From NCBI RefSeq assembly GCF_001053095.1, contig NZ_CGBP01000009.1:81218-145217 (forward strand): 64,000 nt of DNA, given 5' to 3'. Positions 50,045 to 58,532 of this stretch are shown here, in pieces. Position 1 is the first letter of the stretch, and each line of letters begins with the position of its first letter. Below the pieces are notes generated by a model, which made no database searches, was not told where the DNA came from, and saw only the letters and a program-made list of their open reading frames with translations. Both the position numbers and the translations under genes were made by a program. The stretch is from Yersinia similis (lineage in GTDB: Bacteria > Pseudomonadota > Gammaproteobacteria > Enterobacterales > Enterobacteriaceae).

Positions 50045-51400
50045 TTAAATTGCCCAACCACCCGCGTAGAATGCAACCAGTGCAACCGCAATAATCACCG
50101 TACCGACGTTCAGTTTACGCCATTCACCAGAGCAAACCCGGCCAATAACCAGTGAGCTAAAGCCCAACATAATACCGGTTACGATATTGCAGGTCAGTAC
50201 GATAAATACCGCACACAGTAGGCCGGACATCGCATCAACAAAGTCCTCGAAATCCAGTTTGGATACATTGCTTAGCATCAGCAAGCCGACATACATCAGC
50301 GCCGGAGCAGTGGCATAAGCCGGAACCAAATACGACAGCGGCGAGAGGAACAAAATCAACAGGAACAGGATACCGACCACCGTCGCCGTCAAGCCAGTTT
50401 TGCCGCCGGCAGCAGTGCCAGCAGCCGATTCAATATAAACCGCCGCCGGTGCCGCCCCGACCAAACCCGCAAAGATGCTGCTAACGGAGTCAGTGGTCAG
50501 CGCTTTACCACCACTGATAATCTGGCCGTCTTTATCCAACAAGTTAGCCTGCCCCGCGACAGCACGGATAGTCCCGGTCGCATCAAATACCGCCGTCATC
50601 ACTAACGCCAGTACGCTTGGCAATACCACGGGTTGTAAAGCGCCCATGATATCAAGGCTGAAAATCAAAGAGTCGCCGTTAGCATCCGCCAGACTTGGCA
50701 TCGCGAACAGACCCTGATAGGTCACGCTTGGATCAAAAATCAGGCCGATCACCGAGATGGCGATAATCACCAGTAAAATCCCCCCCGGCACTCGCAGTTT
50801 CTCCAGACCAAAAATCACGGCCAGACCCAGCAAGGTCATTATCACAGGGAAAGAGGTAAATGCCCCCAACGCGACCGGTAAACCTTCAATCGGGTTTTTG
50901 ATAACCAAGCCGACACCGTTTGCGGCAATCAACAGCAAGAACAGACCGATACCAATGCCCGTACCGTGTGCAACCCCCATCGGCAAGTTACGCAAGATCC
51001 ATGAACGGATACCGGTTACTGAGATAATAGTAAACAGCACCCCCATCAGGAAGACCGCACCCAATGCCACTGGGATACTGATTTGCTGGCCCAATACCAG
51101 ACTGAAGGCGGTAAATGCCGTCAGAGAGATGGCACAACCGATAGCCATTGGCAGGTTAGCCCACAGCCCCATCAACAGAGAACCGAGGCCCGCAACCAGA
51201 CAGGTCGCGACAAACACCGCCGTCGGTGGGAAACCGGCTTTGCCTAGCATACTCGGTACCACAATCACCGAATAAACCATCGCCAGAAAAGTCGTCAGAC
51301 CGGCCAGCACTTCCTGGCGTACATTACTGCCACGTTCACTAAGCTTAAAGAATGCATCAAGCGTGCCCTTTGGCTGTGCTTGAGGGTTGCTGCTAGACAT
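50045..51400 (-). CDS. ghxP: Guanine/hypoxanthine permease GhxP
   Basis: 451 residues, NCS2 family (AzgA/COG2252 branch), with 12-14 hydrophobic helices. Motifs: [19 protein letters not shown] (about 33-51), [39 protein letters not shown] and [15 protein letters not shown]. Closely matches E. coli YjcD/GhxP (449), a high-affinity proton symporter for guanine and hypoxanthine. Together with upstream PurR-like boxes it fits the purine-repressed regulon. Monocistronic. Confidence 0.92.
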   Translation of the reverse strand: MSSSNPQAQPKGTLDAFFKLSERGSNVRQEVLAGLTTFLAMVYSVIVVPSMLGKAGFPPTAVFVATCLVAGLGSLLMGLWANLPMAIGCAISLTAFTAFSLVLGQQISIPVALGAVFLMGVLFTIISVTGIRSWILRNLPMGVAHGTGIGIGLFLLLIAANGVGLVIKNPIEGLPVALGAFTSFPVIMTLLGLAVIFGLEKLRVPGGILLVIIAISVIGLIFDPSVTYQGLFAMPSLADANGDSLIFSLDIMGALQPVVLPSVLALVMTAVFDATGTIRAVAGQANLLDKDGQIISGGKALTTDSVSSIFAGLVGAAPAAVYIESAAGTAAGGKTGLTATVVGILFLLILFLSPLSYLVPAYATAPALMYVGLLMLSNVSKLDFEDFVDAMSGLLCAVFIVLTCNIVTGIMLGFSSLVIGRVCSGEWRKLNVGTVIIAVALVAFYAGGWAI

Positions 51401-51457
51401 GGTGATGTCCCCTGTGTGTCATTTTAAAATAGCATGCCAAGCCAAGCGCCCTTCCCT

Positions 51458-51473
51458 ACGTAATCGTTTCCGT
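51458..51473. promoter_or_regulatory. PurR operator candidate upstream of ghxP
   Basis: ACGTAATCGTTTCCGT matches the PurR consensus ACGCAAACGTTTNCNT at 12 of 14 fixed positions. It is 58-73 bases upstream of the ghxP start. Weaker relatives lie at 51524-51539 (GCAAACGATTAGC) and 51591-51606 (GGCAAACGATTATC). Confidence 0.65.
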
Positions 51474-51755
51474 TCCTGTCGATGAACTCACTAACTCTCC
51501 CTGACTCACAGAGCGGGGAAAAATAGCAAACGATTAGCTGGGAGAATGCATGACTGAAAAAAAATCGAAGTTTAGGGCAGATGTCATTTAAGGCAAACGA
51601 TTATCTAGCCATCTGTGGTGACTAATCAACACCCGATCGCGACATTTAATACATTTTCTTCAATTAATTTGTCGGGACGCATTAATTTGATGAGAAACTT
51701 TAGATCATCAAATGAATAGGTTCATCGAATAAACATCGCTCAAACACCTTGATGC

Positions 51756-51774
51756 GTAGCTACATCGTAGCTAC
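51756..51774. promoter_or_regulatory. Tandem palindromes upstream of the toxin-antitoxin genes, probable operator
   Basis: GTAGCTAC, an 8-base perfect palindrome, occurs at 51756-51763 and again at 51767-51774, three bases apart, 27 bases before the antitoxin start. Such paired palindromes are typical binding sites of ribbon-helix-helix antitoxins, which autoregulate with their toxin. Confidence 0.6.
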
Positions 51775-51801
51775 AATAAGGGTAATTTAATGGAGGTTAT
51801 T

Positions 51802-52059
51802 ATGACTGATACTGTTGTTCGTGCCCGAGTTTCACCGGCCTCAAAAGCCGCTGCAATGGCTAATGCCAAAGCCCTTGGCCTCGATTTGTCTACGGTGATC
51901 CGTATGGTCGTTAATCGCCTTGCCGTTAACGCAGAACTACCCATTGATTTACTGCAACCTAATCAGGAAACGTTACAGGCTATTCGAGATCTCGAAAACG
52001 GGGTGGAGGTTTACCGTGTTGACTCGGTGGATGCGCTCAAACGTGATCTTGGTTGGTAA
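51802..52059 (+). CDS. dinJ: RelB/DinJ-family antitoxin
   Basis: 85 residues from MTDTVVRARVS with GGAGG five bases upstream. N-terminal ribbon-helix-helix: beta strand VVRARVS, then helix KAAAMANAKALGLDLSTVIRM, as in DinJ; the C-terminal half, ending DSVDALKRDLGW, would wrap the toxin. It neutralises the downstream YafQ-like toxin and represses the operon. The gap to the toxin ATG is two bases. Confidence 0.88.
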   Translation: MTDTVVRARVSPASKAAAMANAKALGLDLSTVIRMVVNRLAVNAELPIDLLQPNQETLQAIRDLENGVEVYRVDSVDALKRDLGW

Positions 52060-52061
52060 CA

Positions 52062-52328
52062 ATGCTGACAATTGTCTATCAGAGCCGCTTTAAAAAAGAT
52101 GCAAAGCGTTACACCAAGAATAAAAAGGCGCAGAAAGTTATTTTAGAAACCATTTCACTGTTACAGACAGGTGAAGCGTTACCCCCAAAATATAAAGAGC
52201 ATCCATTAATCGGTAACTATATTGGTTATCTTGAATGCCATGGCATGCCAAATTTATTGTTAATTTATCAACGTACCGACTCAGAAATTAAACTCTACCG
52301 TGTAGGAAGTCATTCTGATTTATTTTAA
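52062..52328 (+). CDS. yafQ: YafQ/RelE-family mRNA interferase toxin
   Basis: 88 residues. RelE-fold with YKEHPLIGNYIGYLECHG and KLYRVGSHSDLF, which align with the YafQ stretches holding its catalytic histidines (three His conserved: KEHP, ECHG, GSHS) and terminal Phe. The aspartate that YafQ has in EPDW is replaced by Asn here (MPNLLLIY), and the following Trp by Leu. YafQ cleaves mRNA on the ribosome at AAA codons. Activity of this variant is uncertain. Confidence 0.85.
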   Translation: MLTIVYQSRFKKDAKRYTKNKKAQKVILETISLLQTGEALPPKYKEHPLIGNYIGYLECHGMPNLLLIYQRTDSEIKLYRVGSHSDLF

Positions 52329-52485
52329 ATGAAACTGAAGTGACTAAGACTGAAGTGACTAAAAGAGAGTCAGTCTCCCCGCCAAATCCCCCCCCATTTC
52401 TAGTGGTCTGGAACAGTGCAGGAAACTGACTGGGAAGGTTATGGATGTTTGTTAAAATATCCATTTAGGTATTTTCCCGTTGTAC

Positions 52486-53301
52486 TCAGGGCCCTATTTG
52501 AGCCGTCTCAATTCGCCACCCGTCGTGATGTTGCTGTACCTTGGCGTGATGCCTCAATGCCTTGGGGGGGGACAGGACTCTTTCCAACACCTCGGCCTCC
52601 AGCGCGGCCAGCTTCGCCGATCCTTTGCGACGTGGGCGCGGCAAATCGATAGCCAGATCCAAACCAATACGCCCCTCCTCAATCAGCAGCACGCGATCCG
52701 CCAGTGCGATAGCTTCACTCACGTCATGCGTCACCAACAATACGGTGAAACCATGCTGTTGCCAGAGACGTTCAATCAGGCCCTGCATCTCAATACGGGT
52801 CAACGCATCCAACGCGCCCAGCGGTTCATCCAACAACAATAAACGGGGGCGATGGATCAGCGCCCGCGCCAGTGCAACACGTTGCTTTTGCCCGCCTGAT
52901 AATGCCGCGGGCCATTCATTGGCGCGATCTGCCAGCCCGACGGTGTCCAATACCTGCAACGCGTCATCACGCCAGTGGCCACGCAAGCCCAGCCCCACGT
53001 TATCAATCACCTTTTTCCACGGGAGTAAACGAGCCTCCTGAAACATCAGACGAGTCTCATCCTTGGCATGACTGAGCAGCGCATTACCACTTAGCAGTGT
53101 TCCGTCACTGGCCGCTTCCAACCCCGCGAGCAAACGTAACAACGTACTTTTTCCACAGCCGCTGCGGCCAACCACTGCCACAAACTGGCCTGCGGTGATA
53201 CGCAGTTGCAGATTATCTAAAACAGTACGATTACCATAACGTTTGCCGATCGACTCCAACGTTATTGGCGTCCCTTGCGGGATATGAGTCAGTGTGGTCA
53301 T
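52486..53301 (-). CDS. ssuB: Aliphatic sulfonate ABC transporter ATP-binding protein
   Basis: 271 residues from [10 protein letters not shown] (an upstream opening to 53340 lies inside ssuC and is rejected). Walker [10 protein letters not shown], signature [15 protein letters not shown], Walker [13 protein letters not shown] and H-loop VTHD are all present. Energises import of alkanesulfonates with SsuC and SsuA. The start overlaps ssuC by 4 bases. Last gene of ssuEADCB. Confidence 0.95.
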   Translation of the reverse strand: MTTLTHIPQGTPITLESIGKRYGNRTVLDNLQLRITAGQFVAVVGRSGCGKSTLLRLLAGLEAASDGTLLSGNALLSHAKDETRLMFQEARLLPWKKVIDNVGLGLRGHWRDDALQVLDTVGLADRANEWPAALSGGQKQRVALARALIHRPRLLLLDEPLGALDALTRIEMQGLIERLWQQHGFTVLLVTHDVSEAIALADRVLLIEEGRIGLDLAIDLPRPRRKGSAKLAALEAEVLERVLSPPKALRHHAKVQQHHDGWRIETAQIGP

Positions 53302-54095
53302 TGCGCTTCTCCTGATTTCTGTTGATAGGCCGGATGCCAACGCAACCAGACTCGTTCGAGCAGTTGTGCACTGCCATCGGCCAGTTTGCCTAATAGGGCA
53401 TACAGAACAATGGCCACCACCACCACATCGGTCTGGAGAAATTCACGGGCGTTCATTGCCAAATAACCAATACCCGAATTGGCGGAAATGGTTTCAGCCA
53501 CGATAAGCGTCAGCCACATAAATCCGAGCGCAAAACGCACGCCGACCATGATCGATGGCAACGCACCTGGCAGCACCACTTGCGTCAATAATCGAAAACC
53601 GCTCAGCCCGTAACTGCGCGCCATTTCCAGTAGGCCACTGTCAATATTCTTAATACCGTGATAGGTGTTCAGATAAATAGGGAACAACGTACCGAGTGCC
53701 ACCAGAAAAATTTTGGCGGATTCGTCAATGCCGAACCACAGGATCACCAGCGGGATCAGTGCCAAATGCGGGACATTACGGATCATCTGGACCGAGCTAT
53801 TGAGTAACCGCTCTCCCCAGCGAGACAAACCCGTGATGACCCCCAACACTAATCCGATGCTGCCACCGATGCTAAAACCAATCAGGGCACGCCAACTGCT
53901 GATAGTCAGGTGTTGCCACAGCTCACCACTTTTGGTCAGTGCCCAAAATGCGGTCACTACGGCACTTGGCGCAGGTAATATGCGGTTGGATAACCAACCC
54001 GCCTCAACCGCGACTTGCCAGCCAACCACCAACGCCACGGGCAAAATCCAAGGGGCCAGCCGATGCAGAATTCGTTGTGCACTGATTGTCATCAT
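53298..54095 (-). CDS. ssuC: Aliphatic sulfonate ABC transporter permease
   Basis: 265 residues, about six membrane helices and the EAA loop [20 protein letters not shown] (about 160-179) that contacts SsuB. Two adjacent ATG codons are possible starts; GAGGAG favours either, and the second (54092) gives one residue fewer. Matches E. coli SsuC (263). Eight bases after ssuD. Confidence 0.95.
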   Translation of the reverse strand: MMTISAQRILHRLAPWILPVALVVGWQVAVEAGWLSNRILPAPSAVVTAFWALTKSGELWQHLTISSWRALIGFSIGGSIGLVLGVITGLSRWGERLLNSSVQMIRNVPHLALIPLVILWFGIDESAKIFLVALGTLFPIYLNTYHGIKNIDSGLLEMARSYGLSGFRLLTQVVLPGALPSIMVGVRFALGFMWLTLIVAETISANSGIGYLAMNAREFLQTDVVVVAIVLYALLGKLADGSAQLLERVWLRWHPAYQQKSGEAQ

Positions 54096-54103
54096 GTTTC
54101 TCC

Positions 54104-55252
54104 TCAGCTTTGCGAGACTTTTTGTGGCACATAAATATTGGCGACCACTTCACCTTGCGGTTGGGTTGCAGGCCGCTGCGTCGGTAGCTCGGTGGTAGCC
54201 AAATCAAGATGTGGGAACAACAATTCACTCACACGATAAGCTTCTTCAAGGTGCGGATAACCGGAGAAAACAAAGGTATCAATCCCCAGGTCAGCATATT
54301 CCTGGATCCGTTGTGCGACGGTCGGGCCATCGCCTACCAATGCGGTACCCGCCCCTCCCCTCACCAGCCCAACACCGGCCCACAGATTCGGGCTGATTTC
54401 CAAATTATCTTTCTTACCGCCGTGCAGTGCAGCCATGCGCTGCTGACCAACAGAATCGAAACGAGCGAAAGCCTGCTGCGCGTCGGCAATGGTTTTATCA
54501 TCCAGATTGGCTATCAAACGGTTGGCTGCGCGCCAAGCCTCTTCGGTCGTTTCACGGACGATGACATGCAAGCGGATGCCGAAACGTACTGTGCGCCCTT
54601 TTGCCGCCGCTTTAGCCCGCACCTCCTCAATTTTTTCCTTCACCTGTTCGGGGGTTTCTCCCCAAGTCAGATACAGCTCAACCTGTTCAGCGGCCAAATC
54701 TTGAGCTGCTGCCGAGGAACCGCCAAAATACAGTGGAGGCCGTGGATGTTGAACCGGCGGAAATAACAGCTTGGCGCCTTTTACCTTAATATGCTTGCCA
54801 GCAAAATCAACGGTTTCACCTTCCAGCACCTTGCGCCACACATGAGTAAATTCGGCAGAAGCCTCGTAGCGCTCAGTGTGATTAAGGTGTAACCCTTCTG
54901 CGGCCAACTCTTCTGGATCGCCACCGGTGACCAGATTAAACAGCGCCCGGCCATTAGAAAGCCGATCCAACGTAGCGGCCTGCCTGGCGGCCAGCGTGGG
55001 GGAGATGATGCCAGGGCGCAGCGCGACCAGAAATTTCAGCCGTTGGGTAACCGGGATAAGCGAAGCGGCAACTAACCAAGAATCCTCACAAGAACGGCCC
55101 GTTGGGATCAACACACCACCGAACCCAAGCCGGTCAGCCGCTTGGGCAATTTGCTGTAGATAACTATAATCGACCGCGCGTGCCCCTTCAGAACTGCCCA
55201 GATAGTGACCATCGCCATGGGTAGGTAAAAACCAGAATACGTTAATGCTCAT
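54104..55252 (-). CDS. ssuD: FMNH2-dependent alkanesulfonate monooxygenase
   Basis: 382 residues, bacterial-luciferase-like TIM barrel starting [19 protein letters not shown], as in E. coli SsuD (381). The mobile-loop and catalytic residues are in a conserved stretch [16 protein letters not shown] (C at about 55) and [16 protein letters not shown]. It desulfonates C1-C14 alkanesulfonates to aldehyde and sulfite using FMNH2 from SsuE. Eighteen bases after ssuA. Confidence 0.97.
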   Translation of the reverse strand: MSINVFWFLPTHGDGHYLGSSEGARAVDYSYLQQIAQAADRLGFGGVLIPTGRSCEDSWLVAASLIPVTQRLKFLVALRPGIISPTLAARQAATLDRLSNGRALFNLVTGGDPEELAAEGLHLNHTERYEASAEFTHVWRKVLEGETVDFAGKHIKVKGAKLLFPPVQHPRPPLYFGGSSAAAQDLAAEQVELYLTWGETPEQVKEKIEEVRAKAAAKGRTVRFGIRLHVIVRETTEEAWRAANRLIANLDDKTIADAQQAFARFDSVGQQRMAALHGGKKDNLEISPNLWAGVGLVRGGAGTALVGDGPTVAQRIQEYADLGIDTFVFSGYPHLEEAYRVSELLFPHLDLATTELPTQRPATQPQGEVVANIYVPQKVSQS

Positions 55253-55270
55253 CGCAGGCTCTCCTTATCA

Positions 55271-56377
55271 TTACTTGGTCTGTGATTTTGCTGTAGATGA
55301 TTGCTCTATAGATGTCTGCGCTATAGACGGTTGCTCTGTAGGTAATTGGCTTGGAGATGATTGGCTTGAAGATGATGGCTTTGAGGATAATTGCCCGGCT
55401 GGCTGCCAAACACGTTGCAAAATATCCACTTTGACCGGTAACAGCCGGTTGGCGAAAAACAGATCGGCCGTTCTTTGTTGGGCAGCAACCGTCGCCTGAC
55501 TCAAAGGCTGGATAGCCGTGGGTGGACGATGATCCAGATAGCTGGCAATCACGGCCTCTGGTAGCCCCATCGCGTTGGCCAGTAGCGTGATACTTTGTGC
55601 TCGATCGCTAAGCGTCAACGCATCAGCCTGCGTCAGCACCTCCAGCACCTGCTGAATAAATGGGCCGTTAGCTTCGGTATAAGGACGAGAAGCCAGATAG
55701 AAAGAGCCTGTCTGGTTTAATTGGCTGCCATCTATCAGTACCCGTATGCCCCCTTGCAACAAGGCGGCGGAATAGTAGGGATCCCAAATGACCCAAGCAT
55801 CAACATTGCCCTGTTGGAAAGCCGCTCGTGCATCAGCAGGCGTGAGGTAGACAGGTTGGATATCGGTAAATTTTAGCCCCGCTTTTTGCAGTGCCTGCAA
55901 GAGCAGGTTGTGTGAGCTTGAGCCTTTCTGGAAGGCCACTTTATGGCCCTTCAGTTCAGCAACGCTGTTAATCGAGCTGTTTTCCGGAACCAAAATTACT
56001 TCTGCCTTCGGTTTCGGCGGCTCCATGCCGACATACAGCAGATCAGCACCAGCAGCCTGAGCAAAAATGGGCGGAATATCGCCAGTACTGCCCAAATCGA
56101 TGCTGTTGACGTTCAACGCTTCGAGCATTTGCGGGCCTGCCGGGAATTCAATCCAGCTAATTTGGGTATCAGGAAAGCGTTTTTCCAGCAATTGGTGAGT
56201 TTTCGCCAACACCAGATTCACCGAGCCTTTTTGGTACCCAATGCGGAGCTGGGCCGGGGCGCTATCCTGTGCAATCACTGTGTTAGTGAACGCTAACGTA
56301 ATAATAGCGGCCATTGCCCCGATATTGAGCCAGTGGTGAACGTTGAACCCGCGACGAAAAAAGAAAGATAGCGACAT
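55271..56377 (-). CDS. ssuA: Periplasmic aliphatic sulfonate-binding protein
   Basis: 368 residues. An N-terminal signal with a fairly long n-region (FFFRRGFNVHHWLN, then a hydrophobic core to TVIAQ at 37). SsuA/NMT1-type fold: RIGYQKGSVNLVLAKT, LDLGSTGDIPPIFAQAAGADLLYVG-like region, and WVIWDPYYSAAL. The core ends near residue 330; the last 35 residues are an unusual Ser/Gln/Thr/Pro tail absent from E. coli SsuA (319), encoded by imperfect short DNA repeats. Delivers sulfonates to SsuCB. Confidence 0.93.
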   Translation of the reverse strand: MSLSFFFRRGFNVHHWLNIGAMAAIITLAFTNTVIAQDSAPAQLRIGYQKGSVNLVLAKTHQLLEKRFPDTQISWIEFPAGPQMLEALNVNSIDLGSTGDIPPIFAQAAGADLLYVGMEPPKPKAEVILVPENSSINSVAELKGHKVAFQKGSSSHNLLLQALQKAGLKFTDIQPVYLTPADARAAFQQGNVDAWVIWDPYYSAALLQGGIRVLIDGSQLNQTGSFYLASRPYTEANGPFIQQVLEVLTQADALTLSDRAQSITLLANAMGLPEAVIASYLDHRPPTAIQPLSQATVAAQQRTADLFFANRLLPVKVDILQRVWQPAGQLSSKPSSSSQSSPSQLPTEQPSIAQTSIEQSSTAKSQTK

Positions 56378-56391
56378 AATGATTTCCTTTA

Positions 56392-56973
56392 TTAGGCAGC
56401 CGTTTGCCGCGCCAACGAAGATGGCACAGCGTGAGACGCCGGAGGTTTACGGCGACCGAGTGCCAGATAGAAGCTTTCCAACGCCTCTTCTAACCGGGTT
56501 GTCGCACTCACAGAGACCGTGACCTGCTCATCGTGAAAAACCACCTGGCTGTCATCGACGAAAACACCATGCAGCACCTCTTGGGCCTTTAGTGCGGTCA
56601 ATACTGGTTTCAGCGCATAGTCCACCGCCAGCATGTGGCCGATGGAACCACCAGTCGCCAGTGGTAGAACCACCTTATGGTCCAATGCCCTCTCTGGTAA
56701 CAAATCGAGTAAGGTTTTCAGAGCGCCAGAAAAAGACGCTTTATAAATAGGTGTGGCAATTAACAGGCCATCTGCTGTTGCTAGCTGTGCAACAAAAGCT
56801 TTGACGTCAGGGCTACTAAAATTGGCATGCAGCAGATCATCAGCATGGAAATCGTGCAAGGTGTAGGGGATCACCTCCACATTCTGCTGTTGTAACCAGT
56901 GTTGGCTTAAATTTAACAGTGCCGCAGAGCGTGAGGGAGTACGTGGACTACCCGCCAAAGAGATAACGCGCAT
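56392..56973 (-). CDS. ssuE: NADPH-dependent FMN reductase SsuE
   Basis: 193 residues, flavodoxin-like fold: SLAGSPRTPSRSAALL (5-20) is the phosphate-binding loop and ATPIYKASFSGALKTLLD (about 76-93) contacts FMN. Provides reduced FMN to SsuD. First gene of ssuEADCB; in E. coli this operon needs Cbl and CysB and is shut down by sulfate. The upstream region includes an 8-bp tandem repeat. Confidence 0.95.
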   Translation of the reverse strand: MRVISLAGSPRTPSRSAALLNLSQHWLQQQNVEVIPYTLHDFHADDLLHANFSSPDVKAFVAQLATADGLLIATPIYKASFSGALKTLLDLLPERALDHKVVLPLATGGSIGHMLAVDYALKPVLTALKAQEVLHGVFVDDSQVVFHDEQVTVSVSATTRLEEALESFYLALGRRKPPASHAVPSSLARQTAA

Positions 56974-57080
56974 GGTTATTCCTTATATCAAAAAGTTATT
57001 TTTAACATTGATTGCACATTTAAGAGTTATAAAAATAACAACGAAAAAGCATATTTCTAAATATCATTTTTGATTTTGAT

Positions 57081-57128
57081 ATGACTGGATGATTGGATGA
57101 TTGGATGATTGGATGATTGGATGATTGG
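57081..57128. repeat. 8-bp tandem repeat upstream of ssuE (six units)
   Basis: ATGATTGG is repeated in a perfect array of five units (57089-57128) after one variant unit ATGACTGG (57081-57088). Its near edge is 108 bases from the ssuE start codon. Short perfect arrays like this are usually variable-number loci. Confidence 0.92.
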
Positions 57129-57449
57129 ATAAACGCAGATTATCAATATCGCCGCCAGCAGATCGTACGATGCCGTTCTCTGTCGCTATGGCGCCTGTCT
57201 TCGTCATTCGACCCCATCGACAGGGCAGAATACGGGTAATTTCTTGAGCCAGATCACAACTTTATTGACCTGAAAATTCTATCCATGTAGCGGGGAATCC
57301 TGCCTATCACGCTTTACGCCACACTTGCCTAAAGTAAGCCCATGTCCACCGCATAGTTACCGATGCGCAGCTACATACACACAGCTACATACACGTAGTC
57401 ACATACACATCGTTACATGCGCTTATTTAGCAAACAGGAGTATAAGTAA
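57129..57449. other. Intergenic region with imperfect 14-bp repeats
   Basis: About 320 bases without a supported gene. From 57369 to 57424 there are four imperfect 14-base units: AGCTACATACACAC, AGCTACATACACGT, AGTCACATACACAT and CGTTACATGCGCTT. A good ribosome-binding site, AGGAG at 57436-57440, precedes the remnant gene at 57450. Confidence 0.55.
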
Positions 57450-57765
57450 ATGATTGATTTCAATGATCCCCGCCAGGTTGCGAAGGCTATTCAGTTCACC
57501 AACGTCAATGCCGATTTAACTCGGGAAGGGTTGATTAAGCACTTGAACATTTGGTGGAGGTGCCACGGAACATAACAGCTTTAGAGGGGCGGGTTCAGTA
57601 GAATTACCGGCAGCAGGATTAGGCGCGTTGAATTATCCGTTATATGTCGAGTTGCTGGCCCAGAAGCATCCTAATATTCCACTGATTATTGAACATGTTG
57701 ATGAAGAGGATATCCCCCGCGCCAAACGCTTTGTTGACGAGGTTTTAATGGCAACAGGCAGTTGA
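57450..57765 (+). pseudogene. Remnant of a sugar phosphate isomerase/epimerase-like gene, frameshifted
   Basis: An ATG with good ribosome-binding site opens a 41-codon frame (57450-57575; MIDFNDPRQVAKAIQ then NADLTREGLIKHLN). From about 57547, in another frame, the sequence encodes a well-formed C-terminus of the xylose-isomerase-like TIM barrel epimerase family: SVELPAAGLGALNYPLYVEL, IPLIIEHVDEEDIPRAKRF, ending at 57765. The two pieces total about 110 residues against some 280-330 for intact members, so there is a large deletion as well as a frameshift. The N-terminal piece is not clearly from the same gene; a fusion of two deleted genes is possible. Confidence 0.65.
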
Positions 57766-58123
57766 TCTGTTTTTATCACGCAGAATTTATAAAACAAAAA
57801 AACGTGGCTGGCTAAACCAGTCACTTTGTATAATTAAAAATATTATAAAGGCAGGATTTACGCCCGGCGCAGTATTTAAAATACAACAATATCGAAATGG
57901 CCTGATAATAATTTTAATCGCCAATGAGATCGCGACCCAACGGGTACTTAATGAGATTGAAAACGATCACCATATTGGTATGGACTGGATACAAAACAAT
58001 GGTGAACTGTCTCTGTCCGGAGAATGGCTCACACAAACAGGCTTAACCGGACAACCGCTGGCGATCAGCGTAATGCCCGGCGAGGTGGTGATTCGGGTGC
58101 AGCAGGATAATGTGTTGGCGTAG
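57764..58123 (+). pseudogene. SymE-like toxin gene remnant, no start codon
   Basis: An open frame from after the stop at 57746 to TAG at 58121-58123 encodes about 115 residues but has no ATG, GTG or TTG until 57978. Its C-terminal part, LSLSGEWLTQTGLTGQPLAI followed by SVMPGEVVIRVQQ, follows the SymE pattern (LKGxWLxxAGF, then VMxGxIVxT). An upstream KAGFTPGAVFKIQQYRNGL looks like a second, related motif. SymE-type proteins are SOS-induced RNA-associated toxins and often lie beside rhs genes. Likely 5' truncated together with the remnant before it. Confidence 0.6.
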
Positions 58124-58131
58124 CAACAGAC

Positions 58132-58167
58132 GAAAAGCCAGAAGGATCATGGTAGATCTCTTCTGGC
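58132..58167 (-). terminator. Terminator of the vgrG-rhs-immunity unit
   Basis: GCCAGAAG (58137-58144) pairs with CTTCTGGC (58160-58167); on the minus strand the stem is followed by TTTTCGTC. Confidence 0.8.
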
Positions 58168-58173
58168 CTTAGC

Positions 58174-58527
58174 CTAATTGGCGTTGTATATATCGTGCAG
58201 ATCTTTATTTTCGTTTAACACGACAGGTGACTTGTTATCCTTATGGTAAGTAAGAACTAACTCCCCTTTATTTTCATCATCTTCTATCGCACGCACACCG
58301 TCGATAACACATAACATACCAAATAAAGAATCATCAGCAACACGCTTAATTATCTTATTTATAAACTCTTTAACCTCATCGGCCTGAGCATTATAAAAAC
58401 CAGATAAATCAACTAATTCTTTTGATGGTTTCCTACCTGGCGGTGATTCCAGCACAGATATTACATCTTCTACCACTGCATCTTTCACAACAACATTTAA
58501 TATATCTACAAATTTTTCAGCATCCAT
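58174..58527 (-). CDS. Probable immunity protein for the Rhs toxin
   Basis: 117 residues, acidic (many D and E), no signal peptide, no recognised domain. It begins five bases after the rhs stop, with TAAGG as ribosome-binding site, and the DNA is clearly AT-richer than the rhs core. A small acidic cytosolic protein directly following an Rhs toxin tip is the standard location of the cognate immunity protein. Function is inferred from position only. Confidence 0.75.
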   Translation of the reverse strand: MDAEKFVDILNVVVKDAVVEDVISVLESPPGRKPSKELVDLSGFYNAQADEVKEFINKIIKRVADDSLFGMLCVIDGVRAIEDDENKGELVLTYHKDNKSPVVLNENKDLHDIYNAN

Positions 58528-58532
58528 TTAAC

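Noticed and set aside
54209..54766. 185-residue plus-strand frame opposite ssuD
   Set aside because: Antisense of a well-conserved monooxygenase gene; composition and absence of domain features indicate a shadow.
57081..57128. 8-bp array considered as a plasmid-type iteron origin
   Set aside because: Chromosomal context, no rep gene, unit shorter than typical iterons and directly upstream of ssuE.
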